A stretch of DNA of 64,000 nt from Siphonodentalium dalli (Eukaryota; Mollusca; Scaphopoda; Gadilida; Siphonodentaliidae), in NCBI GenBank assembly GCA_032622095.1, contig CP136061.1, positions 40,429,797 to 40,493,796 on the forward strand. The letters run 5' to 3'. This document shows positions 13,401-22,497 of this stretch, one piece after another; the first letter of the stretch is position 1, and every line of letters begins with the position of its first letter. Both the position numbers and the translations under genes were made by a program. Below the pieces are notes generated by a model, which saw only the letters and a list, made by a program, of their open reading frames with translations, ran no database searches and was not told where the DNA came from.

Positions 13401-15929
13401 CAAAACAAAGTGTACAAAATTGTCGAAAAAAGTGGCAATGTGAAAACTGCTGTCTTGTTTCCAGAAGCACCGCCGCTCATCTCAAATGATAGTGCTCTCA
13501 ACTCAGTCAGCTTGTTGAAGAGTAGCCCAGTCAGCGGCGTCCCGATTGAGAACCAAGCATCACTGCCAAGTAGCGGAACTGGTCCCGAAATTCAGCCGAG
13601 ATTAGCAACCCCAGACATGCCAATAATCATTATACCACGAAATGAGACTGGGAAATCGTCAACAACATTACTCGGGGGTCTCACCTCACCACTATCTATC
13701 ACCAATTCAAGTAGTACACCAAATTTAATCACCGTTAATCCGGATAACAAGAGGTTTAATGCAGCGGGTTCAAAGTTATATTCCTTCATAAATTACAATG
13801 GAAGCAGTCCATCTGCAGGGATAGCTGCGCAATTACAGGTTGGTCCAAAACCTGTTGGCGGCCCTTCACCAATTCAAAAAATTATTGCAGCTCATGACCC
13901 AACAGCTTCGCAGATATTGCCAATTGTTATAAAGAACACTTCAGATGTATCTAGTTTGAGTCCAGCTGGAATTCCGAAGCTGAAGTCACTTGTTACAGTT
14001 TATCCTGAGTCATGCGTGAAAACTTCGGGACAAAAACCTGACGTCACAACCGTTTCGTCGAATACTACATTGAAACCTTCAACATCAATGGATCCGATGA
14101 GTGCAGAATCTGCCAACCCGCATTTGAAGCTTCAGAGTATTCTTGGAATTTCGCTTCAGAATATTAGCAGCATAACAGAGTTACCGCGTGGATTACTGCC
14201 AAATATACCTGAAATCACATCCGCCGAAAGTCCACCGAGCCCCGAGGAGAAAACAGAAAATGAAAATGACTCATGTGGCATAAAGATAGATAGTGTTTTT
14301 TCTCTTTCATGCGTTGGTAATTGTGGTGAAGAGAGTGAGGACAAAAGTGAAAGTTTGACAAATGAACATAACGAGACAACAGATAGCGACGACGTAGGAC
14401 ATAGTCGTCGAGATAGCGATGACGTAGGACATAGTCGCCAAGATAGCGACGACATAGGACATAGTCGTCAGACAAGGAGCAAAAGATTAACTCAACACGA
14501 CGCTAAAAAATCTCCTGTTAAAGTGAACCCTAATAAAACGTTAAGTCCAGAGTATTCTGGAAAAGCTTCTGTTACCATGGCGTCTAAACAAACAGTTTCT
14601 TCAGTTCACAAAAAATCTAAACTACGAGGACCTCTCTGTAAGCGAAAAGACATTCTTCAAGCGGTATTGAGCCGGTCTGAAAAACGAAGACTTCTTGAAA
14701 ACACAGAATGTTTTGTTGTGTTGAGAAAATACGACTTTGACTCTGTAAAGTCATTTTCTGCAACTGAAATGGATGTGTTATTTTATAATGAATGTAGTAC
14801 TGAATGCCGACAGACTCATGTCAATCGCAAAAAGGGAAACAGTATAAAACGATCGATACGACAGAGAAAGAAAACCGCTAAAGTACTGGAACAAGAAGAG
14901 TTGGTGAGAAAGCTAAAGGAAAATAAAATGAAGCCGAAGAGAGTGAGGAACGACCCTGATATGCCTGTGCTTAAACCGGAGGAGGGGACCAGTGGTGTGG
15001 GGTCTGAAGGAGGAGAATTCATGCCTGTTCTCAAACCCGCGTCTGAAGGTGAAAGTCATTGTTTACTCAAGAAACAGTTGGAAGATTCGGGTCATTCGTA
15101 CATAAAATCCGGTGCTGCGGAAGGAAACAAATCATGGGTAAATATTAATAACGAGAACACGGAATATCTCAACGCTGGTAACAGTAAGTTTTTGATGATA
15201 ACTTCTGCTGATAAAGTTGTGTTGGTGCCTATCGTTGATAACGTGGTTCAAGGGAAAGGATATGTACTGGATGACAAGCTGCGGGCGAAGTTATTTGCTT
15301 GGGGGCTGGGGTCGTCACATGGTCAGGCATTGAATAAAAAGGTTTCTGGATTGTCAGATGGAAATAATACAGATTTGCAGTATGAGAGAACAGTTAAAAA
15401 TATGCTTGAAGAAAAACGTAAAATTTTGGCAAAGCCTTCCACAAGTTATTCAACAGTGACATCTAGTGGCGTTTCTACTGTTAATGGTCAGCTGGGTGTA
15501 CCAAGTAGTCTGATTAGTGGCTCTGAACCCATGAGACCATTGAAATCTCCTAAGAAAAAGATTCACACAAAATCATCAGAAACAATTGCATCTTTTATTA
15601 CTAATCCAGCTCCAATTGTTACTCCTCCTACACAAGTCTCTGTTAAATCTGAACCATCAACGAGCGGTTACGGTGATGACACAAACAAAAGTTTCCCTTT
15701 GTTAGTTAAAAAGGAAAAAAAGAGAGGTTACCCGGATGAATCGCCTCCAAGGGAGTCAAAATCTGCCAAAACTGATTCGTCATTTGTGGCTGCGGACGGT
15801 GCTATGAGAAAAACTATGTTTCCAGAAGAATCGTCTGTGCAGGACGAGAGGATTAAGAAACTTCGAGAGAAAATCGCTGCACAAGAGAAAGCCCTGGATG
15901 ATTTCTGGAAAACACAGAATGATTCGTAG
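1264..15929 (+). CDS. THAP-domain protein, three exons joined: 1264-1477, 5541-5679, 12674-15929
   Basis: The spliced reading frame is 3609 bases, giving 1202 residues plus TAG. Both introns have consensus ends (AAT|GTAAGT...TTTTCAG|CAC and ACG|GTCAGT...TTCTTCAG|ATC), and the phases match exactly. Residues 1-89 form a THAP domain: Cys5, Cys10, Cys56 and His59 are the C2CH zinc ligands, Trp33 is in the expected helix, and the domain closes with the AVPSVF box at 84-89. THAP domains are sequence-specific DNA-binding zinc fingers related to the P-element transposase finger. Residues ~125-680 are Ser/Thr/Pro/Val-rich and probably disordered. A DSDD.GHSR repeat (three units) lies near 688-720, basic stretches at ~725-900, and a short coiled coil at ~1176-1202. 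No transposase catalytic domain is present, so this looks like a host nuclear factor. No orthologue can be named. The start at 1264 is preferred over GTG/ATG codons upstream because THAP proteins begin M-P-x-x-C. Confidence 0.85.
2618..3175. mobile_element. TTAA-flanked MITE with perfect 20-bp ends
   Basis: CTTAAAGGGGTACTGTACGC at 2613-2632 is repeated as its exact reverse complement at 3161-3180. Taking TTAA (2614-2617 and 3176-3179) as the target duplication gives a 558-bp element. TTAA targets are typical of piggyBac and Kolobok transposons. No coding capacity is seen. It lies in THAP intron 1. Confidence 0.8.
3288..3762. mobile_element. PIF/Harbinger-type MITE (GGCC ends, TAA duplication)
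   Basis: The ends are GGCCAAAATAAAAAA on the left and a matching TTTGGCC on the right, with internal GACCCGCCCGCCCCTA and CTGCCCGCCCCTA subterminal copies. The element is flanked by TAA on both sides (3285-3287, 3763-3765). A 3-bp TWA duplication and GGCC ends fit PIF/Harbinger. No transposase is visible. Confidence 0.6.
4036..5274. mobile_element. non-autonomous element with TGCCCCCGAC inverted ends and internal tandem repeats
   Basis: TGCCCCCGAC (4036-4045) and GTCGGGGGCA (5265-5274) are exact inverted ends. Inside is a CGTCCGTC-rich microsatellite (4074-4120), then repeated units of about 170-180 bp, each with CATTTTGCATTATTGTTCAG, GATTTAGCTGATATTTGGTA, an 'agcagcatgg' block and GAGTTATGGCCCTTTTTT. 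Units are recognisable from about 4127, 4289, 4462 and 4798, with a second unit type (TGATAGCGTGAGCTTTGG) at ~4645 and ~4982. The overall design resembles Helitron-like non-autonomous elements of bivalves. It produces several spurious open frames and sits in THAP intron 1. Confidence 0.6.
5541..5679 (+). CDS. THAP gene exon 2 (AVPSVF box)
   Basis: The exon follows a strong acceptor (TTTTCTATCTTTTCAG) and continues the frame of exon 1 (t|ca = Ser72). It encodes residues 72-117 plus two bases of Arg118. Residues 84-89 (AVPSVF) are the signature that closes a THAP domain. The donor is GAACG|GTCAGT, in the phase required by exon 3. If the intron were retained, translation would stop at 5699-5701 and give a 124-residue THAP-only protein. 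Confidence 0.87.
6040..6294. mobile_element. hAT-type MITE with two hairpins, 8-bp duplication TCTCTCAA
   Basis: The terminal inverted repeats (A/C)AAGCCTTGAAATAGGGTG are flanked by TCTCTCAA on both sides (6032-6039, 6295-6302). The interior is two long hairpins, each built from GCAGAATGAGGTCCCCAGAG...GTGATGCTA arms. Length is 255 bp, the same as the copy at 18239. An 8-bp duplication is the hallmark of hAT transposition. Confidence 0.85.
7089..7302. mobile_element. palindromic Tc1/mariner-type MITE, TA duplication
   Basis: This is a nearly perfect 214-bp hairpin. CAGTAATGCCCTAATTAATC at the left returns as the reverse complement at the right, with long arms through GGGTAACTTTTCAGGATTTA and GCCATTCATCGGAAAGCTCT. 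It is flanked by TA (7087-7088, 7303-7304). Six more copies or pieces lie at 9609, 16105, 18760, 20561, 26886 and 37427. Confidence 0.85.
7480..8340. repeat. CACGGGTCG repeat region
   Basis: Short elements of the form CGTGCCAAACACGGGTCG recur in both orientations (around 7500, 7673, 7800 and 8300), and 7668-7693 with 7799-7826 make an inverted pair. A related copy in reverse lies at 36085-36170. This is probably debris of a DNA transposon. No reliable ends could be fixed. Confidence 0.4.
9213..9295. repeat. two-copy direct repeat
   Basis: The block GATCTAACTCATTATTACAG followed by TAAATATTA occurs twice in a row (about 40-bp period). It is a local duplication with no other content. Confidence 0.6.
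9609..9784. mobile_element. palindromic Tc1/mariner-type MITE, internally shortened
   Basis: Same family as 7089-7302, with TA on each side. The right arm lacks part of the GCCATTCAT section, so the hairpin loop is asymmetric (GGAAAGCTCTCTCCAACTAA). Confidence 0.8.
9893..10033. repeat. 140-bp hairpin (inverted repeat)
   Basis: The left arm (ATCTCACATGAGTTTCTATT through TTATCAACCGAGTTCACTAA) is mirrored by the right arm (TTTAGTGGACGAGGTTGATA through TAGGACGAGTGTGAGAT). The loop is only a few bases around GAGCCGAGG. It is probably a MITE; no target duplication was identified. Confidence 0.7.
10632..10731. repeat. 16-bp minisatellite
   Basis: About six copies of TTCAAAACCTGGAACG with small changes (GGGACA, TTGGACG). 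The small open frame across it is a by-product. Confidence 0.85.
11440..11550. mobile_element. half copy of the two-hairpin hAT MITE
   Basis: One hairpin only: AGTGTGTCTGATATTTGCAG, then the AATGAGGTCCCCAGAGGG arm and its mirror, with TTCACCCTCATGGGACCTCA at the right. The outer right end is missing. Confidence 0.75.
11713..12050. mobile_element. broken copy of the GCATTCTCTTATATATG hairpin MITE
   Basis: A full hairpin lies at 11720-11790 (CCAATGCATTCTCTTATATA and mirror), followed by an AT-rich spacer and half of a second hairpin at 12003-12047. The second half breaks into unrelated sequence after GACCTATGGTC. No TTAA-flanked outer ends remain. Confidence 0.7.
12085..12592. mobile_element. 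MITE with ~70-bp inverted ends just upstream of THAP exon 3
   Basis: The left end (TTTCTTCGGCTTC...AAATATTTTATTTCAGTT...GGAACCCACCCTTC) is mirrored at the right (GAAGGGTGGGTTCC...GCAAATATTTTAACC...GAAGAAAT). The two ends carry corresponding but diverged arms, and the target duplication is unclear. It ends about 80 bases before the exon-3 acceptor, so it forms the distal part of the intron near the branch-point region. Confidence 0.6.
12674..15929 (+). CDS. THAP gene exon 3 (large terminal exon)
   Basis: The acceptor is CTTTATTCTTCAG|ATCTGC. The first base completes Arg118, then SAKLSLGANGEWVMTYG... runs open for 1084 codons to TAG at 15927-15929. The codon at 12690 is TTG (Leu124), so the exon is not an independent gene starting there. 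The product is low complexity: Ser, Thr, Pro and Val-rich to about residue 680; a DSDDVGHSRRDSDDVGHSRQ-type repeat near 688-720; a Lys/Arg-rich part near 725-900, including KRRLLENTECFVVLRKYDFD; then a second Ser-rich part and a final charged helix (RIKKLREKIAAQEKALDDF). No HCF-1-binding D/E-H-x-Y motif was found; the closest is GHSY. Confidence 0.88.
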
Positions 15930-16104
15930 TCTTCTCTGTATTTGTTATAGCATCTCATTGGACCATCCTTAAAAGATTTTGTGTTTGTCCTCTGCTGGCC
16001 TTATATTTTGTAAGTGGGTATGTTGGCAGGTAAATTCTTTTTTCTTTTCTTTTTTTGTATGCAGCTGAATTATATAGACAATTTTGAATAGGATGAAACA
16101 TTTA

Positions 16105-16195
16105 CAGTAATGCCCTAATTTACCAACTCCTTAATCCTGAAAAGTTACTCATAATTCTGCTGTGGTTAAGGAGTCAATTAATTAGGGCATTACTG
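16105..16195. mobile_element. short deleted copy of the TA palindromic MITE
   Basis: CAGTAATGCCCTAATT and its mirror AATTAGGGCATTACTG are flanked by TA. Most of the hairpin arm is deleted, leaving 91 bp in the downstream flank of the THAP gene. Confidence 0.75.
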
Positions 16196-16240
16196 TATTT
16201 ATTATTACATCACGATCACGATACCTTTCTAGTTGGTTAA

Positions 16241-16588
16241 CCCTTTACCCAACAGAACGGCCCTGTGCCAATGCATTATCTTATATATGCGAGTCGACCA
16301 TAGGTCGCCTCGCATATATAAGAGAATACATTGGTTTAACACATATTAAAAATGATAAAATTTTTTTTAGGCCAATGCATTCTCTTATATATGCGAGGCA
16401 ACCTATGGTCGACTCGCATATATAAGAGAATGCATTGGCACAGGGCATAACTGTAACCATCACAATGTGGTCGATGAACCGGTTCCAATGATATCCATAT
16501 TTGTATGGTGTTATTGAGACAGACCGAAGATATTTTAGGCTGTTGAAGCTTTATTTGGGCGTTTTTGGCCGTTTTGTTGGGTAAAGGG
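16241..16588. mobile_element. TTAA-type (piggyBac-like) MITE with two hairpins
   Basis: The outer ends CCCTTTACCCAACA / TGTTGGGTAAAGGG are flanked by TTAA (16237-16240, 16589-16592). Inside are two 66-bp hairpins (arm GCCAATGCATTCTCTTATAT) separated by an AT-rich spacer, then GGTTCCAATGATATCCATAT and CTGTTGAAGCTTTATTTGG. Full sister copies lie at 23071, 25207 and 27701. TTAA duplications with CCC ends fit piggyBac. Confidence 0.85.
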
Positions 16589-16659
16589 TTAAAGACTTAA
16601 TCGTTTAGACCAGGGCTTTTGTTTCTAGCTAGCATTGATGCTGATAGTACATAATCTGT

Positions 16660-16665
16660 AATAAA
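16660..16665 (+). promoter_or_regulatory. candidate poly(A) signal of the THAP gene
   Basis: AATAAA occurs in GTAATAAATAACTTGTATGG and is the first clear copy downstream of the stop codon. No AATAAA was seen between 15930 and 16240. If used, the 3' UTR would include two MITEs. Confidence 0.3.
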
Positions 16666-16765
16666 TAACTTGTATGGGTCAGGCTTTTGTGTGGAGGGTT
16701 TTTGACATGTCACATTTAAAGATTTGAAAAAAAATAAAAAATTCACAAATGGCAATAATTTTTTT

Positions 16766-16925
16766 TCAGTCATATATAAGAGAATACATTGGCCTAATAA
16801 TATTTACATTAATCTTGTAAGCCAATTCATTCTCTTATATATGTGAGGCTCCATATGGGAGACTCACATATATTAGAGAATGCACTGGCACAGGATATTT
16901 AATGCTGCACCAGCACAGCTTCAGT
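16766..16925. mobile_element. hairpin MITE fragment, CCATATGGGAG variant
   Basis: A half hairpin (TATATAAGAGAATACATTGG) is followed by a full hairpin with the variant centre CTCCATATGGGAGAC, and then GGCACAGGATATTTAATGCT and GCACCAGCAC. The centre and flank match the 29901-30164 subtype in reverse. Clear TTAA-CCC ends are missing. Confidence 0.65.
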
Positions 16926-17141
16926 CTTGGCGAGGACAAACACACATTCAATTTATCATGGTGCTGTTCGTTATCTCTTTAGCTGTTGGACAAACTTTCA
17001 AAATTTTGCTGCAGCATTGATAAGATGATGTACATGTACAATACTGCACTAATTAATTGACTTAGTAACTGGGGTTATTATGTGTCTATAACTGCGGTAA
17101 AACCATAATATCACCTCAGTTAACAGCTCAGTAACTGGTTA

Positions 17142-17798
17142 GGCCAAAAAAAAAGGGTTTTGGTTCTCAGGCCCCGCCGCATTGAATAAAATTGGCCGCA
17201 TTAGGCCTTTTTATTGCAATGCCTGATGTTAGACAAAAAAAAATTACGAAAAAAAAAATTTGGAAAAAAAAATAATCAACATGTCCATAGCAGATATGTG
17301 TTGAATATTAGTGTGCATTGAGCTCTAATATGTAATGTGTTAAAAAGTGACTTGCAGGCTTACAACATGAAGTAGATGACTACTATTAAGAAAATGATTA
17401 GCTGATCCTCATGCTCTTCTTACAATTAGTCATTGTGAACAATTTACACTATTTAAAATTGTAACTTTATACAATTGAAAGGCACAGGACTAAATTCAGG
17501 ATCACATATTAGAATGGGGAGGTATCAGTTTTTAGACAACAATAACAGTAGTTAATGTCAGGGGGATTATATAATGTTAGGTAATCCCATTCATACACTG
17601 GTAGTACAATGTCATTTTTATATAAGACTAAATGAGTTTATATGCATAACAGTTCCCTCTACCTTTCTGGTTATTACTAGACAGAGGAAGGTATCTTTGT
17701 CCATGGTTACTATGCGCAGAAAAAAATAAAAATAAAACCCTCCCTCATTGATTTGAAAAAAAAATTGCCCGAGAACAAAACACTTTTTTTTGTTGGCC
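17142..17798. mobile_element. PIF/Harbinger-type MITE (GGCC ends, TTA duplication)
   Basis: GGCCAAAAAAAAAGGGTTTT at the left is matched at the right by AACACTTTTTTTTGTTGGCC, with TTCTCAGGCC / GCCCGAGAAC inside the ends. TTA flanks both sides (17139-17141, 17799-17801). Same end type as 3288-3762. Confidence 0.7.
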
Positions 17799-17881
17799 TT
17801 ATTATGCATTTGTAACTGGGGTCAAACCATAACTGCACCATATTTAACGGTTCCGTTACTGCTGTGGGGCACCATGATTAA

Positions 17882-18185
17882 CCCTTTGGCAAGTAGAACG
17901 ACACATATATTGCTGTACAGTTCGCGAATTGTCATTTTTATGTAGACATAACTTCAATTGATCATCTGATTTATAAATGATTAGTATAGGAGATATTTTT
18001 ATTACGGTAATATAATGTCCGAATGTATAAGTACAATAGATTATGATAGCACACGTAAACAAAAAATAAACATAAATTAAAATGAATTATTGGACCTTTT
18101 GACCTGAATTTGTTAATAATTATTACTATGATATTAAACTCACACATGACGTCATGTAAATGAGTTTTAGACACTCTCCAAAGGG
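17882..18185. mobile_element. TTAA-type MITE, CCCTTTGG subtype, no hairpin module
   Basis: Ends CCCTTTGGCAAG / CTCTCCAAAGGG are flanked by TTAA (17878-17881, 18186-18189). The 304-bp AT-rich interior lacks the GCATTCTCTTATAT hairpin found in its relatives. Confidence 0.75.
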
Positions 18186-18238
18186 TTAAATGTGATTAAA
18201 AGAAACCCTTGTTATATTCCTTGACTAGTTATTGTCGG

Positions 18239-18493
18239 CAAGCCTTGAAATAGGGTGTCTGTCATTTGCAGAATGAGGTCCCCAGAGGGTGAATTTAGTG
18301 ATGCTACCCTGCATAGCGGGCTAGCATCATCAAATTTACCCTCTGGGGACCTCATTCGGCTTACACCTCAGCAGAATAAGGTTCCCAGAGGGTGAATTTG
18401 GTGATACTAGCCCGCTATGTGGGGTAGCATCACTAAATTCACCCTCTGGGGACCTCATTCTGCAAATGACAAGACACCCTATTTCAAGGCTTG
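18239..18493. mobile_element. hAT-type two-hairpin MITE, 8-bp duplication ATTGTCGG/ATTGTTGG
   Basis: CAAGCCTTGAAATAGGGTGT begins the element and its mirror ends it. The flanks ATTGTCGG (18231-18238) and ATTGTTGG (18494-18501) are an 8-bp duplication with one later change. Its 255-bp length is identical to the copy at 6040-6294. Confidence 0.85.
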
Positions 18494-18759
18494 ATTGTTG
18501 GCAAATTTCATTTCTATGACCTCTATAAATTTTCTGGAGTCGCAATGTACTGGAATTTTAATACCATTTCATACCAGTTGATGATTATATGCGTTTTACC
18601 CACAAAATCCTCTGGTTGTTGTAAAGTCTAACCAAAATGCGGTTTAACTGGGGAGCCACCCTGTTTCGATGAGTCATTTACTTAGGGTAGTACTGTAACT
18701 GTATTGTCTTTGTTTCTATGTTAATCATCTATTACTGTCATACTCACCAGACACAGTTA

Positions 18760-18972
18760 GAGTAATGCCCTAAGTAATTGACTCCTTAACCACAGAAGAA
18801 TTATGGGTAACTTTTCAGGGTTTAGTCGGGAATATGGCTTGTTGCCATTCATCGGAAAGCTCTAACTGAGAGCTTTCCGATGAATGGCAACAAGCCATAT
18901 TTCCGACTAAATCCTGAAAAGTTACCCATAATTCTGCTGTGGTTAAGGAGTCGATTATTTAGGGCATTAGTG
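18760..18972. mobile_element. palindromic Tc1/mariner-type MITE
   Basis: Full-length hairpin of the 7089 family, flanked by TA. The first base of each end is mutated (GAGTAATGCCC...GGGCATTAGTG). Confidence 0.8.
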
Positions 18973-18973
18973 T

Positions 18974-19100
18974 ATCTTATAGTCCATGTGGTTTATACCA
19001 GGCTAGACTAAACAACCAAACATAGGGAAGTCATATTCACGTGACATGGTTATCTTATAGTCGAGGTGGTTTATACCGGGCTAGACTCAACAACCAATGA
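18974..19100. repeat. two-copy direct repeat (~77 bp)
   Basis: TATCTTATAGTC...GTGGTTTATACC.GGCTAGACT occurs at about 18974 and again at about 19051. Bases 19100-19480 hold no recognisable feature. Confidence 0.6.
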
Positions 19101-19488
19101 ACATGTATCTATGGTCACTATTCACGTTTAAGCAAGAAGAGCTTAGCTCATCTGTTCAAAGCTCTCTCATAATACCAACAATCATGTAGTCGGCAATCAT
19201 TGCATTTTGTAAATGGCACGAGTCTGTAAAAGGCCCTGTGTTTCCTACAAAGGTGCTTTCTTGGGGCTGAATTTTCGCTTTTGAAATTTCCCAGGTATTG
19301 AAATAGGTTGATAAATACAGCATTATATGTCCCAGAAAGTCACATTGAAGTCATAAAGAATACAACTAATTTTGAACACGATGATTGGGTCCCAATAAAT
19401 AACAGCCATTTGTATACATCAGAGTTCCGGAAAAGGAATGTATGAAAAAGGTATACATGTATCCGTTATTTTAAAATGAAACTGTTAA

Positions 19489-19729
19489 CCCTTTGAGTGC
19501 CAGGGGCCGATATTATCGGCCCTAAACCTACACAATAAGTCTGTTAAAGAATATAATAAAATATATTAAAATTGTAAAAAATTGTAAAAAAAAAATGAAA
19601 AAAAAAATGTTAAGCCAATGCATTCTCTTATATATGCGAGGCGACCTATGGTCGACTCGCATATATAAGAGAATGCATTGGCACAGGGTATATGGGTTGA
19701 TACAAAAATCGGACCTGGCACTCAAAGGG
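19489..19729. mobile_element. TTAA-type MITE, CCCTTTGAGTGCCAG subtype with one hairpin
   Basis: Ends CCCTTTGAGTGCCAG / CTGGCACTCAAAGGG are flanked by TTAA (19485-19488, 19730-19733). The interior has a GGCCGATATTATCGGCC palindrome, an AT spacer and a single copy of the GCCAATGCATTCTCTTATAT hairpin, the same module as in MITEs with different ends. Confidence 0.85.
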
Positions 19730-19997
19730 TTAAAAACTTCTTGCACTGCTTTCTCTTCATCAAAATTATGTAATACCGTAAATGTTTCAGAGTGACGGTA
19801 GCTCCACATTTTCTTCCCAAGGTCTACAGTTACAATTATTATATATGACTGCTCACAAAAAATTGAACTGGCTGTTGTACGAAACAATCTCAAATTTACC
19901 GAAAAAATAAGAAATAAAAGGTTGCCTTCTTTCATTCTATTGTGGTAATCTTTATCACTTCAATAAGTTTTCCCCAAGCATATAAATGTATACCTTA

Positions 19998-20552
19998 CTC
20001 GTATTTAAATTTGCGCAGTACTATTTTTCGCGCACCGATTTAAAACTGAGCGAAAAATAGTACGACTCCCAAGTTTAATCATAACCACAGTCCATATGAA
20101 ATAAAAGACTGCTATGTTTCTGAGTTTACATATATTATGAACTATTGAATAGACAATTACGCCTATACGTGTATGCATATATTTACATTTGGCTAACCGC
20201 TATCAAGACCATTGCTCACAATTCAAGCGACAAATCATGGTAACATACCGGTAGACATTGTTGAAATGCTTGTACAAGAAATGTTAATAGTCCAGGTCGC
20301 CACAAAGTTATGACGTATGTAGTTACTAGTTTATTGTCTACATGATGTAAATCCGCAGTGGTGGTGTTTAATATACACATATACTATCTCCAGCAATGTA
20401 TAAGAACCAGAACTGTCATCAGCTCCAAGATATATGAAAATATTACGAAAATAGTTTTCTCAGTTTTGAATTCGCGTAGCTAAGTGCGCGAATTTAAAGT
20501 GTGCGAATTCAAAACTGAGCGTAAAATAGTACTGCGCGAATTTAAATATGAG
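19998..20552. mobile_element. TA-flanked MITE with ~38-bp inverted ends
   Basis: CTCGTATTTAAATTTGCGCA...GTACTATTTTTCGC at the left is mirrored by GCGTAAAATAGTACTGCGCG...TTTAAATATGAG at the right, with TA on both flanks. Internal copies of GAGCGAAAAATAGTAC and GAATTCGCG repeat the end motif. This is consistent with a Tc1/mariner-type element. Confidence 0.7.
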
Positions 20553-20560
20553 TACGGTAG

Positions 20561-20664
20561 AGCGCTTTCCGATGAATGGCAACAAGCCATATTTCCGACT
20601 TAATCCTGAAAAGTTACCCATAATTCTGCTGTGGTTAAGAAGTCGATTAATTAGAGCATTACTG
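20561..20664. mobile_element. right half of the TA palindromic MITE
   Basis: It begins inside the hairpin arm (GCGCTTTCCGATGAATGG) and runs to the outer end GCATTACTG followed by TA. The left half is absent. Confidence 0.8.
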
Positions 20665-20705
20665 TATACACGGACTACATGTACATGTATGTGTACTTCA
20701 GATAC

Positions 20706-21998
20706 TTAAGCCTTGAGATAGTGTGTCTGTCATTTGCAGAATGAATGAGGTCCCCAGAGGGTGAATTTAGTGACCCTACCCTGTATGTGGGCGAGCATCA
20801 CTAAATTTATACCTCATGGGGCCTGATTCTGCTTAGGCCTTATCTTCTGGGAAGTATCTATAGTCTCAAATTGCAATCTTCAATCTGATCCTACATGTGT
20901 ATGTCTCCTATACATGTAGCAGTTGAGACCTAAGTAGGGTTGAAACGATTAATCGACTAGTCGTAGACGACGCTGAAATGTCAGAACGTCGACTCTGATC
21001 AATTTTGCCGTCGACTAGTCGGAATATAGTGTATTAGTTTCATGTATAACGTTTTCAAGATCGATTCCGGCATAAACGGTGTTAACTGCGCGTAAGTTAT
21101 GGTAAGTATAACGTTTGGTGGGACCCGGAATTGACAGTGTTACTAGTATAGACACACACGGACCGGTGACCCGACTATTAATTGGACAAATGAAATTGAC
21201 AACACAATGTCTCACTCGTCGTTTGAGGTCAAAGACATGATGGCAATGATTGACGCGGCTTTGTTGTTTGTCCGAGACCGCTTTGATACAGACACTGTGT
21301 ATATTTCCATTGATCTCGCACCGTCGGATTATGATGCGACGCTGGGTGAAGGTCGCTTAAGGTGACGTCATTGGTGCTACCGTATATAAATGATACTGAC
21401 ATTAAGAACTGGATATCGTATTCTACAACGCAGCCTATACTATAGGGCGTATTTAGTCGGAACATTAATATTTTATAGTGACACCGCTCGGCACCGGTTT
21501 ATTGGTGATCACGTGACTAAACGAAATAATCTCGAACGCTGATATTAAATTTAAAACCTGTATAGATGAGCGTGTATCTAATCATTATCCAGCACATGTC
21601 TAATTATATAATTACATTCAGTGTGTTGGATAAATATCAAGATGTTTACACTATTATTTCCCAAATAAATTGGTGTGTATGCAGGGAAATGCGCAACGCA
21701 ATAGACGGTCATTGCATCGGTCATCAGTGTATGCCATGTACGATGAATTTTCCGTACAATGTCATGTTTGAAAGTTTTGATATCGGGTACCGACTAGTCG
21801 ACGCAACGCGACTTTTGGGCCTCGACTAGTCGACTCTGAAATTCACTAATCGTTTCAACACTAGACCTAAGTAGGATGTGGTTCCCAGAGGGTGAGTTTG
21901 GTTATGCTAGCTAAAGCTAACTGTGCGGGATAGTGTCACTAAATTCACCCTCCGGGGACCTCATTCTGCAAATGTCAGCCACACTATTTCAAAGCTGG
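20706..21998. mobile_element. hAT-type two-hairpin MITE (long form) interrupted by a second hAT element
   Basis: The left end is AAGCCTTGAGATAGTGTGTC and the right end ACACTATTTCAAAGCT, with the GAGGTCCCCAGAGGG hairpin arms near each end. The middle (20935-21863) is a separate inserted element. Without the insertion the host MITE is about 356 bp. Confidence 0.75.
20935..21863. mobile_element. nested non-autonomous hAT element, 8-bp duplication GACCTAAG
   Basis: It starts TAGGGTTGAAACGATTAATC and ends ...TCGTTTCAACACTA, with CGACTAGTCG motifs repeated near both ends. GACCTAAG flanks it exactly (20927-20934 and 21864-21871). The 929-bp length and the absence of a transposase frame mean it depends on another element. 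Confidence 0.9.
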
Positions 21999-22497
21999 GA
22001 TGCCAGAAGATTATGAAACATGAAATACCAGGTTTGCTGTTTGGTGAATGGTTCTATATAAATGTGTTTATATTTCGTCAATGTCTAATGACTTACTGCG
22101 ATATTTTATACTGATTTTGACAAAGTTCCAAAGTTCCAACTGGATCTGTTCCAATAAAAAATGTTGACTATCACATAAAATTTATCCATATTGTGCTACA
22201 AGTTATCTCTACATTCCTGTGTTGATGATTGTACATAGCAGATTTCCTTTCTACGTTTAAACAATCAGTGATTAGCAGTGAGATATATAAAGCCTGCGTA
22301 CATTACACTTGGGAAACCAAGACCTATACCCAAGCAAAACATAACATGTCCATTATTTTGTGTCAACACGCCATGTCATGTATTCTAATGTCACATTTCT
22401 GACGATCCTGTCCCTTTCAGTTGAAAACACAATTGTCTATATACATGTACTACCTATTATATAGAATTTCACTCTAAGTCAGACAGCAACATTGTGA

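Noticed and set aside
15060-15130. HCF-1-binding motif in the THAP protein
   Set aside because: The candidate reads GHSY; the required acidic residue before His is missing.
1264-15929. Domesticated P-element-type transposase
   Set aside because: Only the THAP finger is present; no RNase-H-like or GTP-binding transposase region is seen in the body.
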